DNA from: a virus
Length of the DNA: 40,350 nt
Virus record (IMG/VR): IMGVR_UViG_3300036829_000176
Span: 1 to 40,350 of that record
Reading direction: 5' to 3' (one strand)
Position 1 is the stretch's first letter. Each line of letters starts with the position of its first letter. The notes under the pieces are model-generated. The model saw only the letters and a program-made list of their open reading frames with translations. It ran no database searches and had not been told where the DNA came from. The translations under genes were made by a program, and so were the position numbers. This document shows, in pieces, positions 5,740-14,082 of the stretch.

Positions 5740-8034
5740 TTACTCAAACGGGACATCTCCAATCATAAATTTTCCCTCCACCTCAACAATCCAGCTGCGC
5801 TCAACCGCTAATTCTATGGATTTGCGCAAGTAAACGCGATGTTTTGAGGCAACTGCATGCACCAAATCACGATGCGGCACCGATCGACCAAGTTTTTGCA
5901 GCCGTCGCACGATCGTGCCAGCGACGTTAACCACCTCAACCCCGTAGGTCTTCCGGATCTGGTCGGCCTCGCCCATCTGAGCCGCCTGCGTCCGGCGCTC
6001 CACCGCGGTCCGCTCTTCGTCCAGCTCGATCAGTTCATCCCGGACCGCGCAGCTAGCCGCGTACAGCTCGCAGCCCAGCTGCCAATCATCCATGGTGATC
6101 ACCGACCGGCCTTCGATCAGGCAGGCCAGCCCCGCCAGCTTGGCCACCACAACGGGCTTCTGAGAGTCGTAATCGTCTTCCGCGTCGTCTTCGTCCGCAG
6201 CGTCGCGCTCGTCGCTCTCGCGCTGAATCAGAGCCGCTACTGCGGGCTCTACATGCACGAGATGCTGTGTCTTCCCGCCGGGCAGAGTCGCCGTAGGCAG
6301 AGTTGTGACGCGGGGCAGCACAAAGCTCGGCACTTCAGGTACGCCGGGCTCTGTCGTCGGCTGCCGCCGGGCGGAGAACCACAAGAACCGCTGAGCCATG
6401 CCCGTTGAAGTATCCCGCACGATCCGCATAGCCGTGCTGGGCTGGTAGCCCACGATCAGCGAGATGGTGTACTGCCCACGGGGAATGTTACGTTCCCGGT
6501 CGCTGTCCGCATTAGCATTGCCGAGTTGCTGGTCTGAGAACATAGCCCGCATAACTGCACCAACCGAAGCCCCGTCTCGGAGCATCCCGGCATTGAGTGC
6601 CGCGCCTTCATCGATATGAAATATAGCGTTGTGCCGAACTTGCTTCTTGACTTTCACATCATTACCGGTCATCGGATCTGTAGTGATCTCCCAACCCATC
6701 AGCTTCTCGGTAATTCCCTCACCCGTGGGTACTGGGTAGATAGGCGCCGCATCAACCGGCGCAAACTCGTCACAAGCCATACCCCAGGCGCTTGATTTCC
6801 CTCGGCCTGACTTGCTCACAAGCCCAACAAGCAACGAGAAACCGATTGGCCGCCGGATGCCCGTTGCGATCTTGACGTTATGCGGCACACTAGCGGCGTA
6901 AATGCCCAGCGCCGCACCAAGCACGCCGTCAGGGCTGTCCGAGGTGCCCCGCGATCGGTCTCTGACAGCTTTCAACCAGCCCCGCCGCTCCCAAACCTCA
7001 TCCGGAATGAGCGGCAGTTTCCTGCCATTGTTACTGCTTTTTTTATCATCTTCATTGCCCGTGCCCCCAGGCCTATCTTTTGGGCGGTTCACCGGCCGTG
7101 GTTTCTCAACCTTAATCGGCTGGGCCGATCCGTCGTCTAAGCCTTGTTGAATCCACAGCAAGTCATCCTGGTTTGGCCAAGTCGGACGAGCGGGAATACT
7201 CGCATTGACGATGGCTTGTGTGAGGGCAAGCTGCGCTTCGTCATAGGTGAGGTGACCTCCCCCGACGTACCCACCTATCTCATAGGATGCATCGCGTAGC
7301 GTGTCCCGGAATCCTGCCCAGCCCCGGCGCGCGTGGTCGGTGACCGAGTCGAGACGCATCCGGATACGACCGTTGACCAGCTCGATACCGAGGCCTGGTA
7401 CGAAGAAATCATCGGACTTGAAAGGGTCCGCGGTCGGCTTCTTCTTAGCCTCAGGCTTCTCCGTGAGGAACTGCACCCAGGGAAACGGCAGCGTCGCTAG
7501 GTCGGTCTCGCTGGGTGGTGTGACCGCGGGAATCCAGCCCGGCGCGTACCAACGGTAGGTAGCGTGGGTTTTGGGGTGTGTACTCGGCCAGACAACGGCG
7601 TAGCGCCAGGAGCGCCGGATCACATCAATATCGGCCCCGATGTCGTTACGCCACGTCAGGCCGCCGGGCACTCGGAAGACTCGGATACCGCTGCCGCTGC
7701 CGTCCTCGCGCGACGTGCTCACCCAGGTAGGCGGTAGCTGCCCCAGCTGAGCTTCTAGGCCCGCCAGCGTCTGCCCGCCGCGCTTTCCCTCATAGGCGTC
7801 AACGTCGAGCCCCAGCGTGGTGTCAGAGAGCCGGAGAGCGATGTTCCCGCCGGGGTGTGTGGACACCCACCGCTGCACATCCGCTTGGGTCGGATAACGG
7901 CCGGTCTCCCCCGTGAATCCTGAGGGCGGTTCGGTCTTCGCGCCGGGCGGCAGGGGCAAGACCCCCAACCAGCCACGTTGCACGTACGTCCACGCTGCGG
8001 CCCCGTAGACCTGGGGCAGCTGTTGCGGCTGCAT
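5740..8034 (-). CDS. PrimPol (bifunctional primase-polymerase) fused to a helicase-type ATPase
   Basis: A 764-residue replication protein. Residues about 10-170 form an archaeo-eukaryotic-type PrimPol domain: GNIALRLSDTTLGLDVDAYE supplies the metal-binding Asp pair, followed by STSREDGSGSGIRVFRV and a third acidic strand GADIDVIRRSWRYAVVWPST. Residues about 228-305 are a helical domain, followed by a Lys/Pro linker. The C-terminal part is a P-loop ATPase with Walker A GLVSKSGRGKSSA near residue 410 and a likely Walker B IFHIDEGA. Such fusions initiate replication of actinobacterial plasmids and integrative elements and occur in phages. The ATG at 8034 is preferred (AGGAGG 11 nt upstream); a GTG at 8046 is possible. 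It lies next to the candidate origin and is closed by a strong terminator. Confidence 0.9.
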   Translation of the reverse strand: MQPQQLPQVYGAAAWTYVQRGWLGVLPLPPGAKTEPPSGFTGETGRYPTQADVQRWVSTHPGGNIALRLSDTTLGLDVDAYEGKRGGQTLAGLEAQLGQLPPTWVSTSREDGSGSGIRVFRVPGGLTWRNDIGADIDVIRRSWRYAVVWPSTHPKTHATYRWYAPGWIPAVTPPSETDLATLPFPWVQFLTEKPEAKKKPTADPFKSDDFFVPGLGIELVNGRIRMRLDSVTDHARRGWAGFRDTLRDASYEIGGYVGGGHLTYDEAQLALTQAIVNASIPARPTWPNQDDLLWIQQGLDDGSAQPIKVEKPRPVNRPKDRPGGTGNEDDKKSSNNGRKLPLIPDEVWERRGWLKAVRDRSRGTSDSPDGVLGAALGIYAASVPHNVKIATGIRRPIGFSLLVGLVSKSGRGKSSAWGMACDEFAPVDAAPIYPVPTGEGITEKLMGWEITTDPMTGNDVKVKKQVRHNAIFHIDEGAALNAGMLRDGASVGAVMRAMFSDQQLGNANADSDRERNIPRGQYTISLIVGYQPSTAMRIVRDTSTGMAQRFLWFSARRQPTTEPGVPEVPSFVLPRVTTLPTATLPGGKTQHLVHVEPAVAALIQRESDERDAADEDDAEDDYDSQKPVVVAKLAGLACLIEGRSVITMDDWQLGCELYAASCAVRDELIELDEERTAVERRTQAAQMGEADQIRKTYGVEVVNVAGTIVRRLQKLGRSVPHRDLVHAVASKHRVYLRKSIELAVERSWIVEVEGKFMIGDVPFE

Positions 8035-8076
8035 GGCGCTACTCACCTCCTACCCTTTCTGAAACCCTATTTGCGT

Positions 8077-8322
8077 TCACAGCAATGGCCCCGCAGCCCG
8101 GCGCTCAGCCATCTTGGCTTCACCGGAAGCCATCTCCTGTGCTATCGAAATCACTAAGAGCTGAAAATCTGGGTCTTCAGCAACTCGGCCTGCCACCTTC
8201 GTATAGATAGCTAGGACTTCGAGCCCATCCATTGCGCCTGGTATGCGGGCAAGACCCGCGGCATGCAACTCCGCCCACAGTTTCTGAGCGGCCCGCTGCC
8301 GAATCTCCTCAATCTTCACCAC
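8077..8322 (-). CDS. Hypothetical helical protein, 81 aa
   Basis: Not recognised. Mostly alpha-helical and soluble: IEEIRQRAAQKLWAELHAAG at the N-terminus and ISIAQEMASGEAKMAERRAA at the C-terminus. It lies between a 63-aa gene and PrimPol in the leftward replication operon. Confidence 0.6.
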   Translation of the reverse strand: MVKIEEIRQRAAQKLWAELHAAGLARIPGAMDGLEVLAIYTKVAGRVAEDPDFQLLVISIAQEMASGEAKMAERRAAGPLL

Positions 8323-8325
8323 TAC

Positions 8326-8517
8326 CTACTTCCTGCTCAGCAGTTTGACCCTCGGCCTCATCCAGACTCCATACGTGACCCTCTGGCATTTCACCTCGAC
8401 TGGAATACCAAAGCTTAAAAGCCGTTCCACTATCCGGTTAGCCTCGTCCTCGCTGGCCGTGGGGCTGATGATGCCGCTCGCCAGGTAACAAACCCCGTAC
8501 CGAATCTCAGTCTTCAC
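8326..8517 (-). CDS. Hypothetical protein, 63 aa
   Basis: Not recognised. An alternating strand-helix-strand protein (IRYGVCYLASGIIS, ASEDEANRIVERLLSFGIPV, EVKCQRVTYGVW) reminiscent of small ferredoxin-like folds. It starts inside the end of the upstream gene (11-nt overlap). Confidence 0.6.
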   Translation of the reverse strand: MKTEIRYGVCYLASGIISPTASEDEANRIVERLLSFGIPVEVKCQRVTYGVWMRPRVKLLSRK

Positions 8518-8923
8518 AGTGCACCCGATTAGGATCTAGCCTCTCCATTTCGATAGCGAAGGTGATAACCGCGTAGACAGCCGCGTCTAGGTAGGTGTCG
8601 GCAACCGACTCGTTGGCGGTGTCGTGAATCCGGCCATTCTTGCGCAGCGAATGCAACCTAATGAGCTTCTGAATAACGTTGAATAGTGCCGCCTCGGTAG
8701 CTCCGAAGCCGGGAATACCGAGTAGCTCCGAGGTCATCCGGAAGTTAGAGAACGGGTCGCCGTCGAGCGCGTAATCCTTGCGCTTACGTCGGTTCGTCTC
8801 AACGATGGAGATAAGCTGCTTCTCGAATGGGTCGTTAGGATTGAGGGTGACCGCGGGCTTAGAGGCTTGAGGAACAATTGAACCGGCTCCTGTGATGAAT
8901 GGAGGTGCTGAATTATGCGTCAT
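8507..8923 (-). CDS. Nucleotide modification-associated domain protein (DUF1599-like), 138 aa
   Basis: The ATG at 8923 follows AAGGAGA at good spacing; the longer frame to 8980 lacks this. The pattern is NRRKRKDYALDGDPFSNFRM, then a helical core (TEAALFNVIQKLIRLHSL) and ESVADTYLDAAVYAVITF near the C-terminus. This matches the all-alpha Nmad1/DUF1599 family, which occurs in phages and is linked by context to modified nucleotides. The family is related in layout to all-alpha NTP pyrophosphatases, but activity is not established. No nucleotide hypermodification genes are visible here. Confidence 0.7.
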   Translation of the reverse strand: MTHNSAPPFITGAGSIVPQASKPAVTLNPNDPFEKQLISIVETNRRKRKDYALDGDPFSNFRMTSELLGIPGFGATEAALFNVIQKLIRLHSLRKNGRIHDTANESVADTYLDAAVYAVITFAIEMERLDPNRVHCED

Positions 8924-8973
8924 TAGTAATCTCCTTATGCTGTAAGCGTCTGAGATTGCAACTGTTAGGTAAT

Positions 8974-9330
8974 TCACCATGCCCTGCTATCCGCGGAGAT
9001 AGCAACGGCCACTCGGCCGTCAGGCAGTGAAATATGGGTAACCCACCGCCCGTACTTGTCTGATTCTTTGTTAGCTTGTGTCTCGATGTACGCTAAGTCG
9101 GTAATCACTGTGTAAGTACCGGGGGCTCCTTCTTGGCAGCCGCACGAGCAGAGTTGCACTCCGCTGTATCCCGTGTAATGCGGCCCGATGCTCTTATGCC
9201 AACCAACAATGGTGATACCCCGGTCATGCTGTACTGCCAATTCCGCCACCATGGTAAACAGTGCTTGTTTATACACCGGAGGTAGCTGAGTTGCCGGGAT
9301 GAAGTCGGGCACCTCTTGGCCAGGAAACAT
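8974..9330 (-). CDS. Hypothetical protein, 118 aa
   Basis: Not recognised. It has a helical N-terminal half (PPVYKQALFTMVAELAVQHD), a short cluster of three cysteines (QLCSCGCQEG, about residue 82), and a beta-rich end. The Cys cluster could bind metal with a nearby His. It overlaps the upstream stop by one base. Confidence 0.65.
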   Translation of the reverse strand: MFPGQEVPDFIPATQLPPVYKQALFTMVAELAVQHDRGITIVGWHKSIGPHYTGYSGVQLCSCGCQEGAPGTYTVITDLAYIETQANKESDKYGRWVTHISLPDGRVAVAISADSRAW

Positions 9331-9755
9331 CAGGGCTTCACCTCCACCGAATCAGCACCCGCTTGGAATCCCGCATCATAGACAGCTTTGCCTATTTGCA
9401 TGAATCGTTCTTTGACATCGCGGCCGAGGTCTTCCCACATAGCGAAAGCCCAGCCCTCAGCCCACAGATCGCGGGCCAACCGGCCGAGGTCTTCCCGCGG
9501 GTCAGGTGGCGGCCGTGTGCCGTCACAGAGCCCCTGGGTGATCCAATTTCTGTCGTCGGCGTTGGGGATGTGCCCGGCATCCCAGATGGCCTTGGTCAGG
9601 GCCTGCTTGGCTTCGTAGTAGGCCAGCCGGTTAGCAGCGACCTCGGCACCCAGAGCGTGCGCAGCGGCCAGCAGCGTGGACCTGAAGCCCTCCCAGCCGG
9701 TCTTGGCATGCCGGGTCACCGCTTTGAGTTGCAGGAGCGACGCATCAGTCCACAT
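9330..9755 (-). CDS. Stand-alone homologue of the PrimPol helical domain, 141 aa
   Basis: Residues about 10-85 match residues about 230-308 of the PrimPol-helicase in the same operon. The shared frame is VTxHAxxGWxGFRxTL, then YxEAxxALTxAI, then W(I)xQGLxDG. The C-terminal half is a different helical segment (EDLGRLARDLWAEGWAFAMW). This looks like a duplicated copy of the domain joining polymerase and ATPase parts, and it may compete with or bridge the same partner. No catalytic motif is present. Confidence 0.7.
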   Translation of the reverse strand: MWTDASLLQLKAVTRHAKTGWEGFRSTLLAAAHALGAEVAANRLAYYEAKQALTKAIWDAGHIPNADDRNWITQGLCDGTRPPPDPREDLGRLARDLWAEGWAFAMWEDLGRDVKERFMQIGKAVYDAGFQAGADSVEVKP

Positions 9756-10224
9756 CGTTTACCTCACTAGGCTTCATTTTGTCCCAAGGGATCTTGCCTT
9801 CTGGTGTCCAGAAACGAAACCGACGCTGGCGCTTGCCGGTCAATACCACAGTCATCAGGCCGTCAGTCGCTAGCACGATTTTGTGTGCCGACTCAACACC
9901 CATCCGGTGAATAGACCAGCGATGATGCGCGAATTGAAGAGGAGGAATGCCGAGGTCAAAATGTCGTTCAGTCGGCCACACTTCTTCCCAGTACCCGCCA
10001 CGCACCACCCAAGACCAGAAGCCCCAAGGGTGATCGTGAGGGTGTCGGCCGGTGTCCGCTTCATTGATCCAGTGCACAAACACACTGAACCAAGGAGTAT
10101 TGACGACACGCAGCCGCCGGAGATAGACCTGCCCCTCATTCACCTGAGAGGGGATGTCGGCCCATTTCCAGAAAGCCCACAGATTCCCGGTAGGGTGCCC
10201 GTACTTAACCGGCATGTCAGCCAT
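9745..10224 (-). CDS. Cupin-like protein, 159 aa
   Basis: A small beta-barrel protein. The central motif TGRHPHDHPWGFWSWVVRGG followed by YWEEVW is the His-rich first cupin motif. A second part is PPLQFAHHRWSIHRM with further histidines and VLTGKRQRRFRFWTP at the end. The histidines suggest a bound metal. Related small cupins occur in phage genomes; substrate unknown. An alternative start is the Met at residue 4. Confidence 0.65.
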   Translation of the reverse strand: MADMPVKYGHPTGNLWAFWKWADIPSQVNEGQVYLRRLRVVNTPWFSVFVHWINEADTGRHPHDHPWGFWSWVVRGGYWEEVWPTERHFDLGIPPLQFAHHRWSIHRMGVESAHKIVLATDGLMTVVLTGKRQRRFRFWTPEGKIPWDKMKPSEVNDVD

Positions 10225-10411
10225 TGGTTTTCACCCGCGCATCAAACAACCGGCGGCAAGCTGCACAATCGTCAGGCCCCTTGACCTCAGGATTGCTGCC
10301 ATCTAGCGAGCCGGTGTATGCCCACTTTCCGCAGAGAGCTTTGTCTTCTACGAAGTAGTGCGCTTTGCGGGCAAGGCCAGGAAAACCCCAGCCCTCTTTC
10401 AGATTACTCAC
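10217..10411 (-). CDS. Small Cys-motif phage protein, 64 aa
   Basis: GTG start overlapping the upstream stop. The pattern ARKAHYF, ALCGKW and PDDCAACRRLF is one I associate with short actinophage proteins, where the three cysteines probably hold a zinc ion. Role unknown. Confidence 0.6.
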   Translation of the reverse strand: MSNLKEGWGFPGLARKAHYFVEDKALCGKWAYTGSLDGSNPEVKGPDDCAACRRLFDARVKTNG

Positions 10412-10685
10412 TGCTTATCCCCTCCTCTTCGTCATCATCATCTACTCCATCGTATTGGAGTGTGCAGTTGTTACAGAGGTAGCCGTCGATACCTTCAGGA
10501 GCGGCATACAGGTGCGCGTCACAGAACCAGTGCCCGCAGCCGTGCTCGTCGGCCCTTCCCGGTGCCATGCCGCACAGATAGCTGAGCCCGCGGTCAATCT
10601 TGGTCGTGCACCCGTCCTCAAAGCAGGCATCTTCGACGGCATAGCCGCCTGGCCCCATAGGAGTCTCATACCATGCATATCCCAT
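10404..10685 (-). CDS. Cys-rich zinc-binding protein, 93 aa
   Basis: The start at 10685 overlaps the upstream stop (TGATG). Paired cysteine/histidine motifs run the length of the protein: CFEDGC, SYLCGM, HGCGHWFCDAHL and YLCNNC. The arrangement resembles a cross-brace zinc domain with two sites, ending in an acidic tail (DDDDEEEG). A role in protein or nucleic-acid binding is plausible; no enzyme motif is seen. Confidence 0.65.
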   Translation of the reverse strand: MGYAWYETPMGPGGYAVEDACFEDGCTTKIDRGLSYLCGMAPGRADEHGCGHWFCDAHLYAAPEGIDGYLCNNCTLQYDGVDDDDEEEGISSE

Positions 10686-11104
10686 CAGGCCACCTCCGCA
10701 GGAACTGAACACCGCGGATACAGGCAGCCCTCAAAATGAGTGTCTCCGCACTCGTCAGAGAGCGTGCACAGCAACAGTGGCATACCATCCGGAGACGGCA
10801 ACTCGATATGTTCGCTAGTCGGGTGCCCGCAAGCGCAGAGGCGAAGCAGCCTGGCCCGCTCCTTCTCGATCCGAGCCATATAGATCTCAAACTCGGCAGC
10901 ACTCTGCTCCTGCAATCCCACAAACTCCTCGCCATAGAGCATGCAGAGCACCTCGCGAGCTACCGCAATCATCAAATTCTTATTTTGCTCAGGTACCTCA
11001 GCCCAAGGCTTCGTCAATTCCTTACGAGTCTCGTATCCGTGACTTGGGGCAAGGCGCTCGTAGGTGTTATGAAAGAACTGGGCCAGTCCTTCAGCTGTCA
11101 TCAT
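10685..11104 (-). CDS. Hypothetical protein, 139 aa, with C-terminal Cys/His motif
   Basis: The N-terminal half is helical (AEGLAQFFHNTYERLAPSHG, then WAEVPEQNKNLMIAVAREVL), a layout reminiscent of short RyR-like domains of phage proteins, though this is only a resemblance. The C-terminal half has LCACGHPTSEHIEL and further cysteines (LLCTLSDECGD), a probable zinc site. The stop overlaps the next start. Function unknown. Confidence 0.65.
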   Translation of the reverse strand: MMTAEGLAQFFHNTYERLAPSHGYETRKELTKPWAEVPEQNKNLMIAVAREVLCMLYGEEFVGLQEQSAAEFEIYMARIEKERARLLRLCACGHPTSEHIELPSPDGMPLLLCTLSDECGDTHFEGCLYPRCSVPAEVA

Positions 11105-11645
11105 CGGAGCCCCCGAACCGAGCTTCGACCTCGGCCAGCGCGGTGCTGGGCATGAGAGCTTCTACGGTAGGGATATCCTCAGCGAAGGCCTGGGCCGCCT
11201 CGGTGTGCAGCGCACCTACCGCAAGCTTCGTCAGAAGCTCTACCTCAAGCTTGGTGGCCCGAAGCCTGGCAGCTTGGGTCTGAGCGTTCACAGCGGCAAC
11301 GAGAGCCCGGCGCAACCGTGTCTTGTTGTCCTCTGGCCGGTGAACCCACGGGCGGCTGTAGGGGTTTTGCCGGGCCTCCGCCACGTCGGGATACTTAGCG
11401 ATGATCTTGTTAAATCGGCGGTTGGCGCTGGCCGTGAGCCGGTCAAGCTCCTTGCGTAGTTCCTCGGTCCGGGTGTTGTCCTCATGGAACTTTCGAGCTA
11501 CGCGGCCGTCAATCTCGGCCAGCTGGGCTGCCTCACGTTCGGTGATCTCCGTGCGCAGCAGCTTGACTTTCATCTTAACGAGCGCACGCAAATGCTGTAG
11601 CTCACGGTTCGTGATGGTGTCTTTTGTTTTCTCCAGTGTCGTCAT
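11091..11645 (-). CDS. Coiled-coil protein, 184 aa
   Basis: The ATG at 11645 overlaps the upstream stop as ATGA and has GGGAGA before it. Residues about 8-85 are a long charged helix (ALVKMKVKLLRTEITEREAA and following), then a basic linker (PYSRPWVHRPEDNKTRLRRA) and a second helical region. The tail is acidic (GGSDDDS). It is probably a dimeric coiled coil; its place in the replication operon suggests a DNA-associated role, but no motif proves it. Confidence 0.65.
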   Translation of the reverse strand: MTTLEKTKDTITNRELQHLRALVKMKVKLLRTEITEREAAQLAEIDGRVARKFHEDNTRTEELRKELDRLTASANRRFNKIIAKYPDVAEARQNPYSRPWVHRPEDNKTRLRRALVAAVNAQTQAARLRATKLEVELLTKLAVGALHTEAAQAFAEDIPTVEALMPSTALAEVEARFGGSDDDS

Positions 11646-11824
11646 TTCGCAGTCTCCCAAAGCGAGAAAGGCACTTTATATGGTTGGCCAGCATCGAATT
11701 GCTCATTCGCATTTATCACCGCGGCTGAGATTTCAAAGTACCCGTCATGATCCATACGGACCCCAGGATATGCAATATGAAACGCAGCTAAGACATCGGC
11801 AAGATAGCTTAGTTTTGTGTTCAT
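11642..11824 (-). CDS. Hypothetical protein, 60 aa
   Basis: Not recognised. Small soluble alpha/beta protein (LADVLAAFHIAYPGVRMDHD, then FEISAAVINANEQFD). Both ends overlap neighbours as ATGA, so it is part of the coupled polymerase operon. Confidence 0.6.
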   Translation of the reverse strand: MNTKLSYLADVLAAFHIAYPGVRMDHDGYFEISAAVINANEQFDAGQPYKVPFSLWETAK

Positions 11825-11952
11825 TCCTGCTCACCCCCAGATATATCGATAGAGGTGTAGCACCGACCACACTCGATAGCACTATCATCTATCTCGTTGT
11901 GTGGTCCGTCGAACCCACATTCGGGACATGGGTACTCCTGCAACTCATCCAT
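11821..11952 (-). CDS. Zinc-ribbon mini-protein, 43 aa
   Basis: ATG at 11952 overlaps the polymerase stop (TAATG) and its own stop overlaps the next start (ATGA). It has CPECG near residue 9 and CGRC near residue 28, a four-cysteine zinc ribbon, between acidic segments. Its position directly after the polymerase suggests a replisome accessory, but this is inference. Confidence 0.65.
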   Translation of the reverse strand: MDELQEYPCPECGFDGPHNEIDDSAIECGRCYTSIDISGGEQE

Positions 11953-13997
11953 TAGACTCCTAACAATTCTGTGAGGTCTTCGTCAATTTCCTTTACGATG
12001 TCTCTACCGCTGAGTAGGTAGTCATCCGGGTACTCGGCCCACCGTGTGCTATACGGGGGCTTGTCTACATCACACTCAATCGGAATGCCGTTGTACTCCA
12101 TCGTCATAGCCCATTTCAGCAAGCGCGCTGCTTCATCAGCCATGTGCTCAGGCACGCACAGCAGAATCTCATCATGCATCACCCAGTAGAGAGCCCAGGA
12201 CCAACCGGCATCAATGATGCGGTGAATCGCAGTAGCGAAGAGATGTCGCTGCGTTCCCTGAGTGTAATAATTGAGCCCAAGTCGGCTGGGCTTAGTGGAG
12301 AGATGAATGCCCTTGTCATCAACGAAATAGCGATCCCACAACGGTGCGATCCAGCCGGACTCAAGGAAGGCCGCGGGCTGTTGGTTTACTCGGTCCCTGA
12401 ACCGAATGAGATCAGGGTACCGGGCTTCCCAGCGCCGGATGGCTGCTTGGGCTTGGGCAACAGAGATGCCCAGCAGGCCCGCCAGCTTCGCAGCACCGCA
12501 GGCGTAGCCCCAGGCAAGGAAGGCGAACTTCGCGGCCTGACGCAGGATGTAGGACTCGGTACCGGCCTTCTTGCCCTCGGCCTCCCGGTACATGTCGCCA
12601 TAGCTCATGGTGGCAATCGAGCTGTACAGGTCACCTTCGAGGAGATCTCGCCGCAAATTCATATCACCGGACAATCCCGCCATGACGCGGGGCTCACCCT
12701 GCTGAAGATCCGCGGTAACCAGCACCCAGCCGAGGCGAGAACAGAGAGCGGTGCGGATCTTGAGACGCTTCTCGCGCTTGGGTGGCTGCTGCATCGGAGG
12801 GCGCGCGGCCGAGTTGCGGCTAGAGATCGTGCCGATGGCTCGGAGGTCCGGGTGTACGCAGCCGTCGCGGCCTAGCCCTTCGAGCATCGGCTTGACATAG
12901 GAGCTGCGGAATTTGGCGGCCTTGCGGACCGCTAGAAGAGCCGTGGCCAGCAGACCGGCGTAGCTATCAGGCTCCGCCTCAACGATTTTCTCTAAGACGC
13001 TCTTATCCCAGCAGACCCCGCCGCCTTTCGTCCGCTTGGTGTTCTCGGTCTGCAAGAATCCCTGCTGGGACAGCCAGTCAAACGCACCGCTGATCGAGGC
13101 ACCCTGGGCTGATGGCGGGATGTGATACCAGCCTAAGAGCTTGCGGTTCTCTTCGATGATCTCGGCTAGCCGGGCATCAAGCCATTGGACGTACGGGCCA
13201 TCTAGCGGCATGCCACGCATGCACATCAAATCGTAATGCCATTGCAGGCGTAGATCTTTCTGGAACGGCTCCCATTGCCCCTGCTGCCAGATGCGGCCGA
13301 GGTACTGGTTAAATGATCGGCAGGCGACGATGGAGTCAAGGCCAGCATAGGTCAGGTAATCGATATCGGTGTCTTCGATGTGCTCGAAACCGTAGGGCTT
13401 CCAGACCTTCTCGGCAGGTGTGCATTTATTGTCCCGCTTGTAAAGCGCTTTGAACTTCTCATTCATGGTTTGCTCAGCCCGACTGAGATAGTCGAAGCCG
13501 AGGTTCAGAGCAGCCGAAAGCTTGAGGCCTTTAGGCCGAGAAATCCGAGGGTCGATATTATCTTTCTTACTCGCTGTAGTGACGGTGCGAGGATCAGCGT
13601 AAGCCAGCGCGACTTGGCCATCTGCTACGTGCGGGTGGTATTGGCCTGTCCGGATGGAGCCTGGTACGCCACGCTCCGTAAACATGATGTCGTTGCGGCT
13701 GAACCACGCCACCCAGGCATCGTGCGCGCTCACAACCGACTGGATCACCCGCGGCATGTCCGGCCGCTGGGCCTGAATCACCCATCCGGACGACTCATCG
13801 GCCACCTGCACCGTACGCAGCAGGTATGAGGACGAGAAAGGATCATGAGCGTTGGTTTCCGCGTCTAGACCGAGCCAACTTCCTTGCCGCTCGCGCGTCC
13901 AATCCCAGAGGGCCGAAGCATCCTCCAGGGTGTTGACTACTCTCAGTAGTCCTAGCTCTGTCTCGATCACCTGCACCGGGGCGACTGTACAGGCCAT
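11952..13997 (-). CDS. Family A DNA polymerase with 3'-5' exonuclease domain
   Basis: 681 residues, the size of phage Pol I-type enzymes lacking the 5' nuclease. The exonuclease site is visible as GLDAETN (Asp45, Glu47) and YAGLD (Tyr217, Asp221). Polymerase motif A is VTADLQQGEPR (Asp430). Motif B is RQAAKFAFLAWGY (Arg486, Lys490, Tyr498). Motif C is MHDE (608-610). Motif A departs from the usual DYSQIELR but keeps Asp, Gln, Glu and Arg. It should be the replicative polymerase of the element, with proofreading. It is the first gene of the leftward operon ending in PrimPol and is divergent from the helicase/nuclease operon. Confidence 0.95.
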   Translation of the reverse strand: MACTVAPVQVIETELGLLRVVNTLEDASALWDWTRERQGSWLGLDAETNAHDPFSSSYLLRTVQVADESSGWVIQAQRPDMPRVIQSVVSAHDAWVAWFSRNDIMFTERGVPGSIRTGQYHPHVADGQVALAYADPRTVTTASKKDNIDPRISRPKGLKLSAALNLGFDYLSRAEQTMNEKFKALYKRDNKCTPAEKVWKPYGFEHIEDTDIDYLTYAGLDSIVACRSFNQYLGRIWQQGQWEPFQKDLRLQWHYDLMCMRGMPLDGPYVQWLDARLAEIIEENRKLLGWYHIPPSAQGASISGAFDWLSQQGFLQTENTKRTKGGGVCWDKSVLEKIVEAEPDSYAGLLATALLAVRKAAKFRSSYVKPMLEGLGRDGCVHPDLRAIGTISSRNSAARPPMQQPPKREKRLKIRTALCSRLGWVLVTADLQQGEPRVMAGLSGDMNLRRDLLEGDLYSSIATMSYGDMYREAEGKKAGTESYILRQAAKFAFLAWGYACGAAKLAGLLGISVAQAQAAIRRWEARYPDLIRFRDRVNQQPAAFLESGWIAPLWDRYFVDDKGIHLSTKPSRLGLNYYTQGTQRHLFATAIHRIIDAGWSWALYWVMHDEILLCVPEHMADEAARLLKWAMTMEYNGIPIECDVDKPPYSTRWAEYPDDYLLSGRDIVKEIDEDLTELLGV

Positions 13998-14006
13998 GTC
14001 GCTCCG

Positions 14007-14022
14007 TGTCTACTTGTGACGA
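14007..14022. promoter_or_regulatory. 16-bp motif shared with the 1.5-kb divergent region
   Basis: TGTCTACTTGTGACGA, one mismatch from the copy at 1509-1524. A shorter repeat of its first half (GTCTACT) follows at 14028-14034, about two helical turns away. It sits 10 nt upstream of the polymerase start codon and could be a promoter part or operator. Confidence 0.4.
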
Positions 14023-14023
14023 C

Positions 14024-14052
14024 TTGCGTCTACTCCTCGCAGGGTGTAGCGT
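14024..14052 (+). promoter_or_regulatory. Candidate promoter of the rightward replication operon
   Basis: TTGCGT (14024-14029), a 17-bp spacer and TAGCGT (14047-14052) give a sigma-A-like promoter with the actinobacterial TANNNT -10. AAGGAGG follows at about 14069 and the ATG at 14083. It overlaps the repeated GTCTACT element, so both divergent operons could be controlled together. Confidence 0.4.
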
Positions 14053-14082
14053 CGGCCGCCTTGACATCAAGGAGGTGCGGAG

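Noticed and set aside
5496-5762. 88-aa leftward frame across the right iteron arm and terminator
   Set aside because: It runs through repeats and the terminator stem, has Trp/Arg-rich unnatural composition, and overlaps the end of PrimPol.
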